Counted from the stretch's first letter, positions 50,932 through 61,841 are shown. The stretch: 64,000 nt of DNA from Morganella morganii (GCF_019243775.1 NZ_CP069157.1:620001-684000); one strand, 5' to 3'. Numbers and translations are program-made. The notes: generated from the sequence alone by a model not told the origin.

Positions 50932-51969
50932 TTATTTCCCCGCCGCTGTGGTGACGGCCTCCGTATTGATATTTCCGGCATAGGAATCTTTAACCGAATC
51001 AATACTGCCCTGCTGCTGTAAAAACAGCGCGGTATTGCGGATATCATCCGCCAGGGTGGTCGTCAGGATCTGTTTTTGTTCTTTCAGAACGGGATAATCA
51101 CTACCCGCCATCACGCCTGGTACATCTTCCGGGCGGGCACCGGTCAGTCGTGCAATTTTGCCTGTGATGTCAGGAAAGTCCGCAATAGTATTTTTGTTCC
51201 GCTGATACCACTGAACCTCAATATCAGTAACGGCGGCAAACTGCGCCAGAACATCAGGATGCTGTGCAGCAAATTTGCTGTCCGCGACCCACAGGTCATA
51301 GGTTGGTTTACCCCATGCCCGTACGTCGCGGCCGGAAATCAGGATCTGTCCGTTTGCTTTCAGCTGACTTAAGGCCGGTTCCCAGACATAGGCTGCATCA
51401 ATATCACCTCTCTCCCATGCTGCGGCAATCTCAGCAGGCCGCAGATTAATCAGCTGTACCGATTTTTCATCAACATTCAGGTTCTCCAGTGTCGCAAGCA
51501 GGCTGTAATGGGCCGTGGAGGTAAAAGGTACGGCAATTTTCTTACCGGCCAGTCCGCCTGACGGATTACGGTCATTGCGGACAATCAGTGCCTCGGCGGA
51601 GTCAGGAATGCCGGAAATATAAAAAACCTCCACCGGCAGTCCGCGGCTGGCGGCAACAGTAAACGGCGCGGAGCCCATATTGGCGATATCCGCCTCACCG
51701 GCAGCCAGGGCGGTCAGCACATCCGCGCCGCTGTCGAATTTTTTCCAGATAATCTGTTTACCGGTGGCGGCCTCATAGGCGTGGTTTGCCTGTGCAATTT
51801 TGCCGGGATCGATAATCGCCTGATAAGCGATCACCACCGGTTTTTCAGTGGTTGCCTGTGGTGCAGGCGCTTTCTGGCTGTAAATAAATGCGCTTATCAC
51901 CGCCAGCGCCGCCAGTAAGGACAAAATGACCTTTAATTTATTTTTTTTCTGAGGCTGATATAACGACAT
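50932..51969 (-). CDS. tauA: Taurine-binding protein TauA, apparently membrane-anchored
   Basis: Periplasmic sulfonate-binding component of TauABC, 345 aa, longer than E. coli TauA (320). The binding domain starts KPVVIAYQAIIDPGKIAQAN and includes GSAPFTVAASRGLPVEVFY and WEPALSQLKANG. The N-terminus is basic (KKNKLK), then a hydrophobic segment about 14-30, then an Ala/Pro/Gln stretch, with no lipobox cysteine and no obvious AXA cleavage site, so it may remain anchored. First gene of the tau operon; divergent from cysJ. Confidence 0.9.
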   Translation of the reverse strand: MSLYQPQKKNKLKVILSLLAALAVISAFIYSQKAPAPQATTEKPVVIAYQAIIDPGKIAQANHAYEAATGKQIIWKKFDSGADVLTALAAGEADIANMGSAPFTVAASRGLPVEVFYISGIPDSAEALIVRNDRNPSGGLAGKKIAVPFTSTAHYSLLATLENLNVDEKSVQLINLRPAEIAAAWERGDIDAAYVWEPALSQLKANGQILISGRDVRAWGKPTYDLWVADSKFAAQHPDVLAQFAAVTDIEVQWYQRNKNTIADFPDITGKIARLTGARPEDVPGVMAGSDYPVLKEQKQILTTTLADDIRNTALFLQQQGSIDSVKDSYAGNINTEAVTTAAGK

Positions 51970-52328
51970 TATTTTCTTCCGTTATGAAGTCATGAGTAGT
52001 TATCTATTTAGTGTCAGAGAATATATTCCGGGAAAGAATTACTTTTTATATTGAAATGCCTTTTTGTTATACATGAATAATATTCCCGCTGAAGATCATT
52101 TTTCAATTAAAAGGAAGGGTGAGAAATTCGTTATTTTTTACGTGTAATTCATTGTTTGTCTAAGTGTGAATTCCGAAAATATACGATTAATGAATAATCG
52201 TCATGATATATCAGATTATTTAGTTATGAGTTATGGCTTTATTTTCTTATTCTCAATAAGCCGTAATACGATAACCTGGGAAATAACGGAATAATAACCA
52301 CAATGAGCAATGCGGGAGTAACAGGACT
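51970..52328. promoter_or_regulatory. Divergent control region tauA/cysJ
   Basis: About 360 nt, AT-rich, between the divergent tau and cysJI operons, with no coding frame. It contains a perfect inverted repeat ACGATTA-N5-TAATCGT at 52183-52201. CysB and Cbl are the expected regulators from E. coli, but I cannot align a convincing CysB site. Confidence 0.5.
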
Positions 52329-54125
52329 ATGGCAGCACAGATATTACCGGAACAGGTATTTCCGGTTTCTGCGGAGCAGCTTGCGGCTTTGCAGACGGTA
52401 ACAGCAGATTTTACCTCTCAGCAACTGGCCTGGTTATCCGGTTATTTGTGGGGACGGGGAAGTACGTCTGTGCAGACAGCTATTCTACCGGCATCAAATA
52501 CAACAGACAGTGACATTATTACCATTATTTCCGCGTCACAAACCGGTAATGCACGTCGCGTATGTGAAGAATTAAAAACGCGTTTTCTCAGTGAAAAATT
52601 TGCGGTTAATTTGGTAAACGCCGGAGAATATAAATATAAACAGCTCGCCCGGGAGAAGATTGTCATTATTGTGACATCCACTCAGGGGGACGGTGAACCA
52701 CCGGAAGAAGCGGTGGCGTTTTATAAATATCTGCATTCATCAAAACGCCCGGATCTCAGCGCAACAGCGTATGCCGTTTTCTCGCTGGGAGATTCGTCAT
52801 ACGAAAAATTCTGTCAGGCGGGTATTGATTTTGATACTCAGCTGGCAAAAGCCGGGGCAACCGCACTTGTGCCGAGAGCGGATGCGGATGTGGATTATCA
52901 GCCTGCGGCAGCGGCGTGGACAGACGCACTGACACAGGTGCTGAAAGAGAGAGGTATTGCCGCGGGTAATCCGCCGCCGGTGGTTGTACCGGCGGTCAGT
53001 GCCACTGAAAACCGTTACAGCAAAGACACACCGCTGACAGCATCTCTCTCTGTTAATCAGAAAATTACCGGCCGCAATTCCCTGAAAGATGTGCGGCATA
53101 TTGAAATTTCCGCAGGGGATTCCGGTCTGCATTATCAGCCCGGGGATTCCCTCGGGGTCTGGTTTGAGAATGATCCGGCACTGGCGGATGAAATTATCAG
53201 CCTGCTGCATGCAGATGCGGCAACGGAGATCACAGTGTCCGGCAATACCTGCACATTGCGCGAGGCGCTGATCCGGCATCTGGAGCTCACACAGAATAAC
53301 GGGGTGACGGTCAGCAAATACGCACAGTTATCACAACATGACGCGTTATCTGCACTGATCAGTGATAAGCAGGCCGCGCTGTATTACGCGCAGAAAACAC
53401 CTGTCGCGGAAATGCTGCGTCAGGCGCCTTCCCGGCCTTCAGCGCAGGCTTTCGCCGGTATTCTCCGGCCGCTGACCCCGAGACTCTATTCCATCTCATC
53501 ATCACAGGCAGAAGCGGACGATGAAATTCATCTGACCGTCGGCGTGGTGCGTTATGACACAGATGGCCGGGCACGGACCGGCGGGGCTTCCGGGTTTCTC
53601 GCCGATCATATACAGGAGGGCGGGGATGTGCGGGTTTTCATTGAGTCTAATGATAATTTCCGACTGCCTGCCGACCCGGATGTGCCGGTCATTATGATCG
53701 GTGCGGGCACCGGTATTGCGCCGTTCCGTGCCTTTATGCAGCAACGGGAAAATGACGGTGCCTCCGGTAAAAACTGGCTTTTCTACGGCAATCAGCATTT
53801 TACCGAGGATTTTCTGTATCAGACCGAATGGCAGCGCTATGTGCGTGATGGTGTGCTGACCCAGATCTCGCTGGCCTGGTCGCGGGATAAACCGGCGAAA
53901 ACCTATGTTCAGGACAAACTGCGCGAGCAGGGAGCGGACGTGTGGCGCTGGATTGAGGACGGCGCACATATTTACGTCTGCGGTAATGCGGGCCTGATGG
54001 CCAGTGATACCGAAGATGCATTACTGGAGATCATCAGCCGGTACGGTAACCGGGATCATGAATCAGCCGATGAGTTTTTAAGTGAGCTGCGCACAGCGCG
54101 CCGGTACCAGAGGGATGTCTATTAA
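52329..54125 (+). CDS. cysJ: Sulfite reductase flavoprotein alpha subunit
   Basis: NADPH-dependent electron donor for CysI. 598 aa (E. coli 599). N-terminal flavodoxin domain (about 62-200; [38 protein letters not shown]), linker, then the ferredoxin-NADP reductase module with FAD-binding RLYSISSSQ and NADPH-binding [18 protein letters not shown], ending in YQRDVY as in E. coli. Its stop overlaps the cysI ATG (TAATG). Confidence 0.97.
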   Translation: MAAQILPEQVFPVSAEQLAALQTVTADFTSQQLAWLSGYLWGRGSTSVQTAILPASNTTDSDIITIISASQTGNARRVCEELKTRFLSEKFAVNLVNAGEYKYKQLAREKIVIIVTSTQGDGEPPEEAVAFYKYLHSSKRPDLSATAYAVFSLGDSSYEKFCQAGIDFDTQLAKAGATALVPRADADVDYQPAAAAWTDALTQVLKERGIAAGNPPPVVVPAVSATENRYSKDTPLTASLSVNQKITGRNSLKDVRHIEISAGDSGLHYQPGDSLGVWFENDPALADEIISLLHADAATEITVSGNTCTLREALIRHLELTQNNGVTVSKYAQLSQHDALSALISDKQAALYYAQKTPVAEMLRQAPSRPSAQAFAGILRPLTPRLYSISSSQAEADDEIHLTVGVVRYDTDGRARTGGASGFLADHIQEGGDVRVFIESNDNFRLPADPDVPVIMIGAGTGIAPFRAFMQQRENDGASGKNWLFYGNQHFTEDFLYQTEWQRYVRDGVLTQISLAWSRDKPAKTYVQDKLREQGADVWRWIEDGAHIYVCGNAGLMASDTEDALLEIISRYGNRDHESADEFLSELRTARRYQRDVY

Positions 54126-55852
54126 TGAGCGATAAATACAACGGGCCTTTAATCGTGGAAGGCAAACTGAGCGACAGCGAAAGAATGAAGCGCGACAGCA
54201 ACTATCTGCGCGGCACCATCAAAGAGGATCTGAAAAATGGTCTGACCGGCGGATTTGAAGGGGATAACTTCCTGCTGATCCGCTTTCACGGCATGTATCA
54301 GCAGGATGACAGGGATATCCGGGCGGAACGCACAGAACAGAAACTGGAGCCGCGTCACGCCATGATGCTGCGCTGCCGTTTGCCGGGAGGTGTGATCACA
54401 CCGGAACAGTGGCTGAGAATAGACAAATTTGCTGCAGAACAGACGCTGTACGGCAGTATCCGGATCACCAACCGGCAGACCTTTCAGTTCCACGGCATTC
54501 TGAAAGGGGATGTCAAACCGGCGCATCAGATGCTGCATGAGGCGGGGCTGGATTCACTGGCAACCGCCAATGATGTGAACCGCAATGTGCTCTGTACCTC
54601 GAACCCGGTTCAGTCCGGCCTGCACCGTGAAGCGTATGAGTGGGCGAAAAAAATCTCTGAGCATCTGCTGCCGCGCACCCGCGCTTATGCTGAAATCTGG
54701 CTGGATAAAGAAAAAGTGGCGGCAACCGATGAGGAACCGATCTTAGGTGAAACCTATCTGCCGCGTAAATTTAAAACCTCAGTGGTGATCCCGCCGCTGA
54801 ATGATGTTGATCTGCACGCTAATGATATGAATTTTGTGGCGATTGAGGAAAACGGTAAACTGATTGGTTTTAATGTGCTGGTGGGCGGCGGCCTGGCGAT
54901 GACTCACGGTGATACCGCGACTTTTCCCCGTCTGGCCAGTGAGTTCGGCTTTATCCCGCTGAAAGATACCCTGGCGGTGGCAGAGGCGATTGTCACCACT
55001 CAGCGCGACTGGGGAAACCGGACGGAACGCAAAAATGCCAAAACCAAATACACGCTGGAGCGGGTGGGGGTTGACACATTTAAACAGGAAACCGAACGGC
55101 GTGCCGGTATCACGTTTTCCCCGATCCGCCCGTATGAATTTACCCTGCGTGGTGATCAGATCGGCTGGTTAAAAGGGATTGATGACCACTGGCATCTGAC
55201 GCTGTTTATTGAAAACGGGCGTCTGATTGATTTGCCGGGCAAACCGCTGAAAACCGGCGTGGCGGAAATCGCCAGAATCCACCGGGGAGATTTCCGGTTA
55301 ACCGCCAATCAAAACCTGATTATTGCCGGTATTCCGGAGGCGGAAAAATCCCGTATCGAATCCCTTGCGCGGGCACACGGCCTTATCAGCGACAATGTCA
55401 CACCGCTGCGGGAAAACTCAATGGCTTGTGTGTCATTCCCGACCTGTCCGCTGGCAATGGCGGAAGCGGAGCGGTTTCTGCCGGAGTTTGTCACAGAGGT
55501 TGAGAAAATTATGTCCTCGCACGGCGTGGGAAATGAAGAGATTGTTCTGCGGGTCACCGGTTGCCCGAACGGCTGCGGAAGAGCCATGCTGTCGGAGGTG
55601 GGATTGGTCGGCAAAGCGCCGGATCGCTATAATCTGCATCTCGGCGGTAACCGCACCGGCACCCGTATCCCGCGCATGTACCGCGAAAATATCAGCTCAG
55701 CGGTGATTTTATCGGTGCTTGATGAGCTTATCGGACGCTGGTCACAGGAGCGGACGGACGGGGAGGATTTCGGCGATTATCTGATCCGCGCCGGGGTGGT
55801 AAAACCGGTTCTGAATTCCGCCGTGGATTTTTATGAGGCAGGTGCTGCCTGA
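54125..55852 (+). CDS. cysI: Sulfite reductase hemoprotein beta subunit
   Basis: Siroheme/4Fe-4S subunit that reduces sulfite to sulfide. 575 aa (E. coli 570). The four cysteines that bind the cluster and siroheme are in SFPTCPLA (two, with the upstream AC) and TGCPNGCGR. Substrate arginines are in [12 protein letters not shown]. It is the last gene of the operon: cysH, which follows in E. coli, is absent and a bidirectional terminator stands after the stop codon. Confidence 0.97.
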   Translation: MSDKYNGPLIVEGKLSDSERMKRDSNYLRGTIKEDLKNGLTGGFEGDNFLLIRFHGMYQQDDRDIRAERTEQKLEPRHAMMLRCRLPGGVITPEQWLRIDKFAAEQTLYGSIRITNRQTFQFHGILKGDVKPAHQMLHEAGLDSLATANDVNRNVLCTSNPVQSGLHREAYEWAKKISEHLLPRTRAYAEIWLDKEKVAATDEEPILGETYLPRKFKTSVVIPPLNDVDLHANDMNFVAIEENGKLIGFNVLVGGGLAMTHGDTATFPRLASEFGFIPLKDTLAVAEAIVTTQRDWGNRTERKNAKTKYTLERVGVDTFKQETERRAGITFSPIRPYEFTLRGDQIGWLKGIDDHWHLTLFIENGRLIDLPGKPLKTGVAEIARIHRGDFRLTANQNLIIAGIPEAEKSRIESLARAHGLISDNVTPLRENSMACVSFPTCPLAMAEAERFLPEFVTEVEKIMSSHGVGNEEIVLRVTGCPNGCGRAMLSEVGLVGKAPDRYNLHLGGNRTGTRIPRMYRENISSAVILSVLDELIGRWSQERTDGEDFGDYLIRAGVVKPVLNSAVDFYEAGAA

Positions 55853-55858
55853 AATAAA

Positions 55859-55887
55859 AAACCGCGCCGTTTTACGCGGCGCGGTTT
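55859..55887. terminator. Bidirectional terminator cysI/degQ
   Basis: Perfect 11-bp stem AAACCGCGCCG / CGGCGCGGTTT with a 7-nt loop; the minus direction has a T-rich tail (TTTTTTATTT across the stem end), the plus direction TTTCTG. It separates the converging cysJI and degQ. Confidence 0.88.
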
Positions 55888-55909
55888 CTGTATTCACAGC
55901 AAAAATGTA

Positions 55910-57304
55910 TCAGCGGCCGGCATTATTCAGCAGCAGATAAATATTGTCGTCGCCGCGTAAAATATTCAGTGCCAGCACGCTTGGCTTGCCGTCGATAATT
56001 TTGCGCAGTTCAACAATGGTCATCACACGCTGGTTGTTGACGCCGATAATCAGGTCTCCCGGCTGAAGGCCGGACATGGCCGCCGGAGAATCTTTCTGTA
56101 CCGCGTCAATATTCACGCCTTTATTACCCTCTTTATTACTGCCGTTGCTCAGGGTTGCGCCCTGAAGCAGAGTGGTCAGGTTTTCCGCTTTGGTGGTCTG
56201 CCCTTCGCTGTCATCCAGGATCACGCTGACTTCCAGCGGTTTGCCTTTGCGCAGCAGACCGATTTTCACTTCTTTACCCGGTGCGGTGGTACCGATTTTG
56301 GCTCTCAGTTCCGCAAAGCTGCTGACGCGTTTGCCGTCAACTGAGACCAGCACGTCACCGGACTTAATCCCCGCTTTGGCAGCGGCGGATTTCGGGATCA
56401 CTTCACTGACAAACGCCCCGCGCTGAGCTTCCACACTCATTGCCTTGGCGATATCTGCGTTCATTTCAGCACCGCGGATGCCGAGGGAGCCGCGTTTGAC
56501 TTCACCGGTGGCAATCAGCTGTGAGGTCAGGTCTTTGGCCATGTTACTCGGGATAGCAAAGCCGATCCCGATATTACCGCCGCCCGGTGCCAGAATCGCG
56601 GTGTTGATACCGATCAGTTCACCGTTGAGATTGACCAGCGCACCGCCGGAGTTACCCCGGTTGATGGAGGCATCGGTCTGGATAAAGTTTTCCAGCCCTT
56701 CCACATTCAGACCGCTGCGGCCTAATGCTGATATAATCCCGGAGGTCGCGGTCTGACCCAGACCAAACGGGTTCCCGACAGCAACGGTGAAATCACCGAC
56801 GCGCAGTTTATCGGAATCCGCCAGGGTGATGGCGGTCAGGTTCGGGGCATTTTTCACCTGTAACAGGGCAATGTCGGTCTGCGGGTCACGGCCGATTAAG
56901 GTCGCGTCATATTTGCGGCCGTCATTGAGCTGGATCTGAATTTTATCCGCATTCTGAATAACGTGGTTGTTGGTCAGAATATAGCCTTTCTGTGCATCAA
57001 TAATGACACCGGAACCCTGTCCCTGGAACGGACGGACACTTTCCTGCTGTGACGGCATATTCGGGCCGAAGAAGAATTTAAACTCTTCCGGCACCTGCTG
57101 GCGGGCAACGGCGGTACCGGAAACTTCCACGCTGACCACAGCGGGCAGCACTTTTTCCAGCATCGGTGCCAGGCTCGGCAGAGATTCGCCGGTGGCCATT
57201 TTGGCCGGTAAGGCCGCATTTGATACTGCAGGCAGCGTCGCGAGGGATAACCCGAGGCTGATGGCAACAGCACTGAGCAGGTTTTTTTTTTTTTTATTCA
57301 TCAT
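55910..57304 (-). CDS. degQ: Periplasmic serine protease/chaperone DegQ (DegP-like)
   Basis: HtrA-family periplasmic protease, 464 aa (E. coli DegQ 455). Signal peptide to about residue 30 (ending VSNA), triad H114 (TNNHVI), D144 (TDIALL), S219 (RGNSGG), and two PDZ domains (about 265-350 and 370-464). The 5' end reads ATG ATG AAT followed by 14 A, giving MMNKKKKNLL; a one-base change in that run would abolish the frame. A sigma-E-like promoter lies upstream. Whether DegP also exists elsewhere is unknown. Start is ATG 57304 or 57301; the ribosome site is weak. Confidence 0.95.
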   Translation of the reverse strand: MMNKKKKNLLSAVAISLGLSLATLPAVSNAALPAKMATGESLPSLAPMLEKVLPAVVSVEVSGTAVARQQVPEEFKFFFGPNMPSQQESVRPFQGQGSGVIIDAQKGYILTNNHVIQNADKIQIQLNDGRKYDATLIGRDPQTDIALLQVKNAPNLTAITLADSDKLRVGDFTVAVGNPFGLGQTATSGIISALGRSGLNVEGLENFIQTDASINRGNSGGALVNLNGELIGINTAILAPGGGNIGIGFAIPSNMAKDLTSQLIATGEVKRGSLGIRGAEMNADIAKAMSVEAQRGAFVSEVIPKSAAAKAGIKSGDVLVSVDGKRVSSFAELRAKIGTTAPGKEVKIGLLRKGKPLEVSVILDDSEGQTTKAENLTTLLQGATLSNGSNKEGNKGVNIDAVQKDSPAAMSGLQPGDLIIGVNNQRVMTIVELRKIIDGKPSVLALNILRGDDNIYLLLNNAGR

Positions 57305-57375
57305 TCGTTTTGTGTCTCATCAATTAATAAGCTGAATCTGCAGGCATGAGAAGCCGCAGCATACGCAGATACTCC

Positions 57376-57403
57376 TATGACTCTATGTGTGTGTAAAAGT
57401 TCC
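57376..57403 (-). promoter_or_regulatory. Candidate sigma-E promoter of degQ
   Basis: On the minus strand GGAACTT, 16 nt, then TCATA; E. coli degP has GGAACTT, 16 nt, TCTGA. The -35 is perfect and spacing identical, the -10 matches 3 of 5. It lies about 70 nt upstream of the degQ start. Confidence 0.5.
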
Positions 57404-57505
57404 TCATTCAACGGAAATAAAACAACCTTTACAAGGCTTTACGTGAACTGAAGATTAGTGTGGGGAATGGTTTGGAAGACTGTATTAAGCGGCTGAATTC
57501 AGGCG

Positions 57506-57533
57506 AAAAAAAAACCGCAGTCGCCTGCGGTTT
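57506..57533 (-). terminator. zapG (yhcB) terminator
   Basis: Nine-bp stem AAACCGCAG / CTGCGGTTT with a 4-nt loop; on the minus strand a run of nine T overlaps and follows the stem. It lies just after the zapG stop. Confidence 0.9.
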
Positions 57534-57539
57534 CAATGA

Positions 57540-57944
57540 TTAGCTTTCTTTGTTTTCGACGGGACGGAACAGGCCGGATGAGCCGTCTGAATAATCACGC
57601 GGCGGCATTTTTACCGGCGCCTGGTCATTATCGGCCTCAGCTTCCGTCAGGCGGTAGCTGAACGGATTATCCTGTGCGGACAGTTCCGGCATAAGTTCTG
57701 ATGAACTTTTCGCCATGTGCTGATATAACTGGCGGTAATCTTTCGCCATATTATCCAGCAGTTCTGCACTGCGGGCAAAGTGGCTGACCAGCTCTTTGCG
57801 GTACTCTTCCAGTTCGGCCTTGTTTTTTTCCAGGTCCCGTTTCATGGCTTCCTGCTCTCTGAACTTAGAACTGCCCAGACGAACGGCCAGCGCACCAATG
57901 ATTAAACCAACTGCTAATCCGATGAGTGCATATACCCAAATCAT
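57540..57944 (-). CDS. zapG: Z-ring/envelope coordination protein ZapG (YhcB)
   Basis: Bitopic inner-membrane protein linking division and envelope synthesis. 134 aa (E. coli 132): membrane segment about 4-22 (YALIGLAVGLIIGALAVRL), a coiled coil (about 25-75, LEKNKAELEEYRKELVSHFARSAELL) and a flexible tail (NPFSYRL, MPPRDYSDGSSGL). ATG 57944 has AAGGAG 6 nt upstream. Divergent from zapE as in E. coli. Confidence 0.95.
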   Translation of the reverse strand: MIWVYALIGLAVGLIIGALAVRLGSSKFREQEAMKRDLEKNKAELEEYRKELVSHFARSAELLDNMAKDYRQLYQHMAKSSSELMPELSAQDNPFSYRLTEAEADNDQAPVKMPPRDYSDGSSGLFRPVENKES

Positions 57945-58128
57945 GGCTACTCCTTTAAGTGCATCATGCGCGTTAGAATCTGTTGTCACTATAACCGGAT
58001 TTGCTGTCCGGGGGGAATAGTGAAGGTAAGGCTTTCCGGCATTATCCCGGATTTCCGGGTATAATACCCGCCGCTACATCATAAAAATCTCAATAAAAAC
58101 CTCTGATAATATTAAGGGATTACCGTTT

Positions 58129-59256
58129 ATGAGCACAACACCGCGTGAGTTGTATCAGCAGGCACTGAACGGCAGCGGATTTGCGCCGGACGACGTGCAG
58201 CGGCGTACCGTTGACCGGCTGACAGAGATGCATCAGGCGCTCCTGATGCGCACACCATGCTCCCCTGAGCCGGAAAAAGGGCTGCGCGGCACCCTGAACC
58301 GCTGGCTGAAAAAAGCCCCCGCGCCGGTGAGTTGTCCGCCGGTGCAGGGTATTTATATGTGGGGCGGGGTCGGGCGCGGCAAGACCTGGCTGATGGATCT
58401 GTTTTATGACAGCCTGCCCGGGCCGCGTAAGCTGCGGCTGCATTTCCACCGCTTTATGCTGCGGGTGCATGAGGAGCTGACGGCGCTTCAGGGACATGAA
58501 AATCCGCTGGAGAACATTGCCGACGGCTTTGCACAGGAAACGGATGTTCTCTGTTTCGATGAATTTTTTGTCTCCGATATCACGGATGCCATGATCCTCG
58601 GCACTCTGCTGGAAGCCCTGTTTCAGCGCGGTATCGCGCTGGTGGCGACCTCCAATATCCCGCCGGATGATCTGTACCGTAACGGATTACAGCGCGCCCG
58701 GTTTCTGCCGGCCATTGATCAGATCAAAAAATACTGTGATGTGCTGAATGTGGATGCGGGGATTGATTACCGTCTGCGCACGCTGACTCAGGCCCATCTG
58801 TGGCTGACCCCGGCGGATGCGGAAACGTCAGCGGCAATGGACAGCATGTTCTCCCGGCTGACCGGCGGACAGAAAGCCGGTCAGGCGGCGCTGACCATCA
58901 ATCACCGTCAGCTGCCGGTGGTGCGGGAAACGGATGGTGTGCTGGCGGTGACTTTCCGGACACTGTGTGAGGATGCGCGCAGCCAGCTCGACTATATTGC
59001 GCTGTCGAAAATCTATCACACCGTGCTTTTGTATGAGGTTCCGGTGCTGACCACGGAAAATGAGAATGCGGCGCGGCGTTTTCTGGCGCTGGTGGATGAG
59101 TTTTATGAGCGAAAAGTAAAACTGATTATTCAGGCGCAGAGCGGGATGGATTCTCTCTATCAGGGGCAGTTATTGTCCTTTGAGTTCGCCAGATGCCTCT
59201 CCCGGCTGCAGGAAATGCAAAGTGAGGAGTACCTGAAACTGCCGCATCTGGTATAA
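58129..59256 (+). CDS. zapE: Cell division ATPase ZapE (AFG1-like)
   Basis: P-loop ATPase that affects Z-ring stability; family AFG1/LACE1. 375 aa, as in E. coli. Walker A GGVGRGKTWLMD near residues 82-93, Walker B LCFDEFFVSDITDAMIL, arginine/sensor regions ATSNIPPDDLYRNGLQRARFLPAI. Between zapG and rplM as in E. coli. Confidence 0.96.
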   Translation: MSTTPRELYQQALNGSGFAPDDVQRRTVDRLTEMHQALLMRTPCSPEPEKGLRGTLNRWLKKAPAPVSCPPVQGIYMWGGVGRGKTWLMDLFYDSLPGPRKLRLHFHRFMLRVHEELTALQGHENPLENIADGFAQETDVLCFDEFFVSDITDAMILGTLLEALFQRGIALVATSNIPPDDLYRNGLQRARFLPAIDQIKKYCDVLNVDAGIDYRLRTLTQAHLWLTPADAETSAAMDSMFSRLTGGQKAGQAALTINHRQLPVVRETDGVLAVTFRTLCEDARSQLDYIALSKIYHTVLLYEVPVLTTENENAARRFLALVDEFYERKVKLIIQAQSGMDSLYQGQLLSFEFARCLSRLQEMQSEEYLKLPHLV

Positions 59257-59926
<670 letters not shown>

Positions 59927-59938
59927 TCGGGATTATAG

Positions 59939-60334
<396 letters not shown>

Positions 60335-60355
60335 TCACTGGTTTCGTTGGAATAC

Positions 60356-60384
60356 AAAAAACCCGCCATCGGCGGGTTTTTTTT
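60356..60384 (+). terminator. rpsI terminator
   Basis: Stem AAAAAACCCGCC / GGCGGGTTTTTT with a 3-nt loop and T8, immediately after rpsI. Confidence 0.95.
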
Positions 60385-60682
60385 ATAACCGTATAACTGC
60401 CGCAAATTATCCCGACATAACCTGTAATTTCATGTTTATTTCATGAATCTGTCCCTGTTAACCCCCATTTTTAGTGTTTTTGAATGATTTTTTGCCCTGA
60501 CTCACCCTAAGTTGAGCAAAATCTGGTAAACTGGCACAAACATTTTTCTCGCCCCTGAACACACTGCCGCGCGCCCGGATTGGCGCGCTGTGGTTTTCTT
60601 TCCCGGATTCAGTGAGAGATTACAGGTAGGAATGGCGTAGTGCGCTGTTCATTCCTTTATTTTGATAAACTTGGAGGTTTTC
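60385..60682 (+). other. sspA upstream region
   Basis: About 300 nt between the rpsI terminator and sspA without a coding frame. It contains TAAACT (near 60528), a possible -10, and a GC-rich inverted segment (GCGCGCCCGG...GGCGCGC near 60570-60590). GGAGG precedes the sspA start. Confidence 0.45.
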
Positions 60683-61333
60683 ATGGCTGTCGCTGCCAAC
60701 AAACGTTCGGTAATGACTCTGTTCTCCGGCCCGACCGATATTTTCAGCCACCAGGTACGGATTGTACTGGCGGAAAAAGGGGTAAGTTTTGAAATTGAGC
60801 ATGTCGAAGCAGGCAATCTGCCACAAGACCTGATCGATCTGAACCCATACCAGACGGTACCGACACTCGTGGATCGCGAGCTGACCTTATATGATTCACG
60901 TATTATCATGGAATACCTTGATGAGCGTTTCCCGCATCCGCCGCTGATGCCTGTTTACCCGGTGATGCGTGCGCAGAGCCGTGTGATGATGCACCGCATC
61001 GAGCAGGACTGGTACTCGCTGATGAATAAAATTGAAAAAGGCTCTGCCCAGGAAGCGAACCAGGCCCGCAAACAGTTAACGGAAGAGCTGGTTGCTGTCT
61101 CGCCGGTATTCAAAGAATACGCGTATTTCATGAATGAAGAATTCAGCCTGGTGGACTGCTATCTGTCTCCGCTGTTATGGCGTCTGCCGGTACTGGGTAT
61201 CGACCTGTCCGCACGTCCGTCTTCTGATACCAAACACCTGCAGTTCTACATGCAGCGCGTGTTTGAGCGTGACTCTTTCCTGGCTTCCCTGACGGAAGCT
61301 GAGCGTGAGATGCGTTTACAGTCACGGGGTTAA
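60683..61333 (+). CDS. sspA: Stringent starvation protein A
   Basis: Glutathione-transferase-fold protein that binds RNA polymerase and acts in stationary phase and acid tolerance. 216 aa. Conserved N-terminal FSGPTDIFSHQVRIVLAEKGV and PYQTVPTLVDRELTLYDSRIIMEYLDERFPHPPLMP. ATG 60683 follows GGAGG at 7 nt. Followed by sspB after 6 nt. Confidence 0.97.
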   Translation: MAVAANKRSVMTLFSGPTDIFSHQVRIVLAEKGVSFEIEHVEAGNLPQDLIDLNPYQTVPTLVDRELTLYDSRIIMEYLDERFPHPPLMPVYPVMRAQSRVMMHRIEQDWYSLMNKIEKGSAQEANQARKQLTEELVAVSPVFKEYAYFMNEEFSLVDCYLSPLLWRLPVLGIDLSARPSSDTKHLQFYMQRVFERDSFLASLTEAEREMRLQSRG

Positions 61334-61339
61334 CCGCTG

Positions 61340-61828
61340 ATGGATATTCAGGAATTAACACCGCGCCGCCCTTATCTGCTGCGGGCGCACTATGAATGGT
61401 TACTGGATAATGAACTGACACCCCATCTGGTGGTGGATGTGAACACCCCCGGTGTGAATGTGCCGATGGAGTATGCTCAGGATGGTCAGATTGTCCTGAA
61501 TATTGCACCGCGCGCTGTGGGTAATCTGGAAATGACCAACGAGTGGGTCGGTTTTAATGCCCGTTTCGGCGGTGTTCCGCGCCAGGTGGATGTGCCGATG
61601 GCTGCCATTATTGCGGTCTACGCCCGTGAAAACGGTGCCGGGATGATGTTTGAGCCGGAAGTGGCTTATGAGGCTGCGGAAGAAGAAGATATTCTGACTC
61701 CGGCAGTGGATAACATCACCCTGATCCACGACGAACCGGTAAAACCGGCGGAAGAAAGCACCGACGGGGATGACCCGGAGCCGCCGAAACCACCGCGTGG
61801 CCGTCCGAACTTACGTGTCGTGAAGTAA
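61340..61828 (+). CDS. sspB: ClpXP adaptor SspB
   Basis: Adaptor delivering ssrA-tagged proteins and RseA fragment to ClpXP. 162 aa. Substrate-binding domain (about 5-110) begins TPRRPYLLRAHYEWLLDNELTPHLVV; after an acidic linker the C-terminal ClpX-binding peptide RGRPNLRVVK is intact. Confidence 0.97.
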   Translation: MDIQELTPRRPYLLRAHYEWLLDNELTPHLVVDVNTPGVNVPMEYAQDGQIVLNIAPRAVGNLEMTNEWVGFNARFGGVPRQVDVPMAAIIAVYARENGAGMMFEPEVAYEAAEEEDILTPAVDNITLIHDEPVKPAEESTDGDDPEPPKPPRGRPNLRVVK

Positions 61829-61841
61829 CAGACCGATAAAT

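Noticed and set aside
57282-57295. degQ as a pseudogene because of the long homopolymer
   Set aside because: The frame is intact with A14 and the whole protein, including triad and both PDZ domains, reads through.
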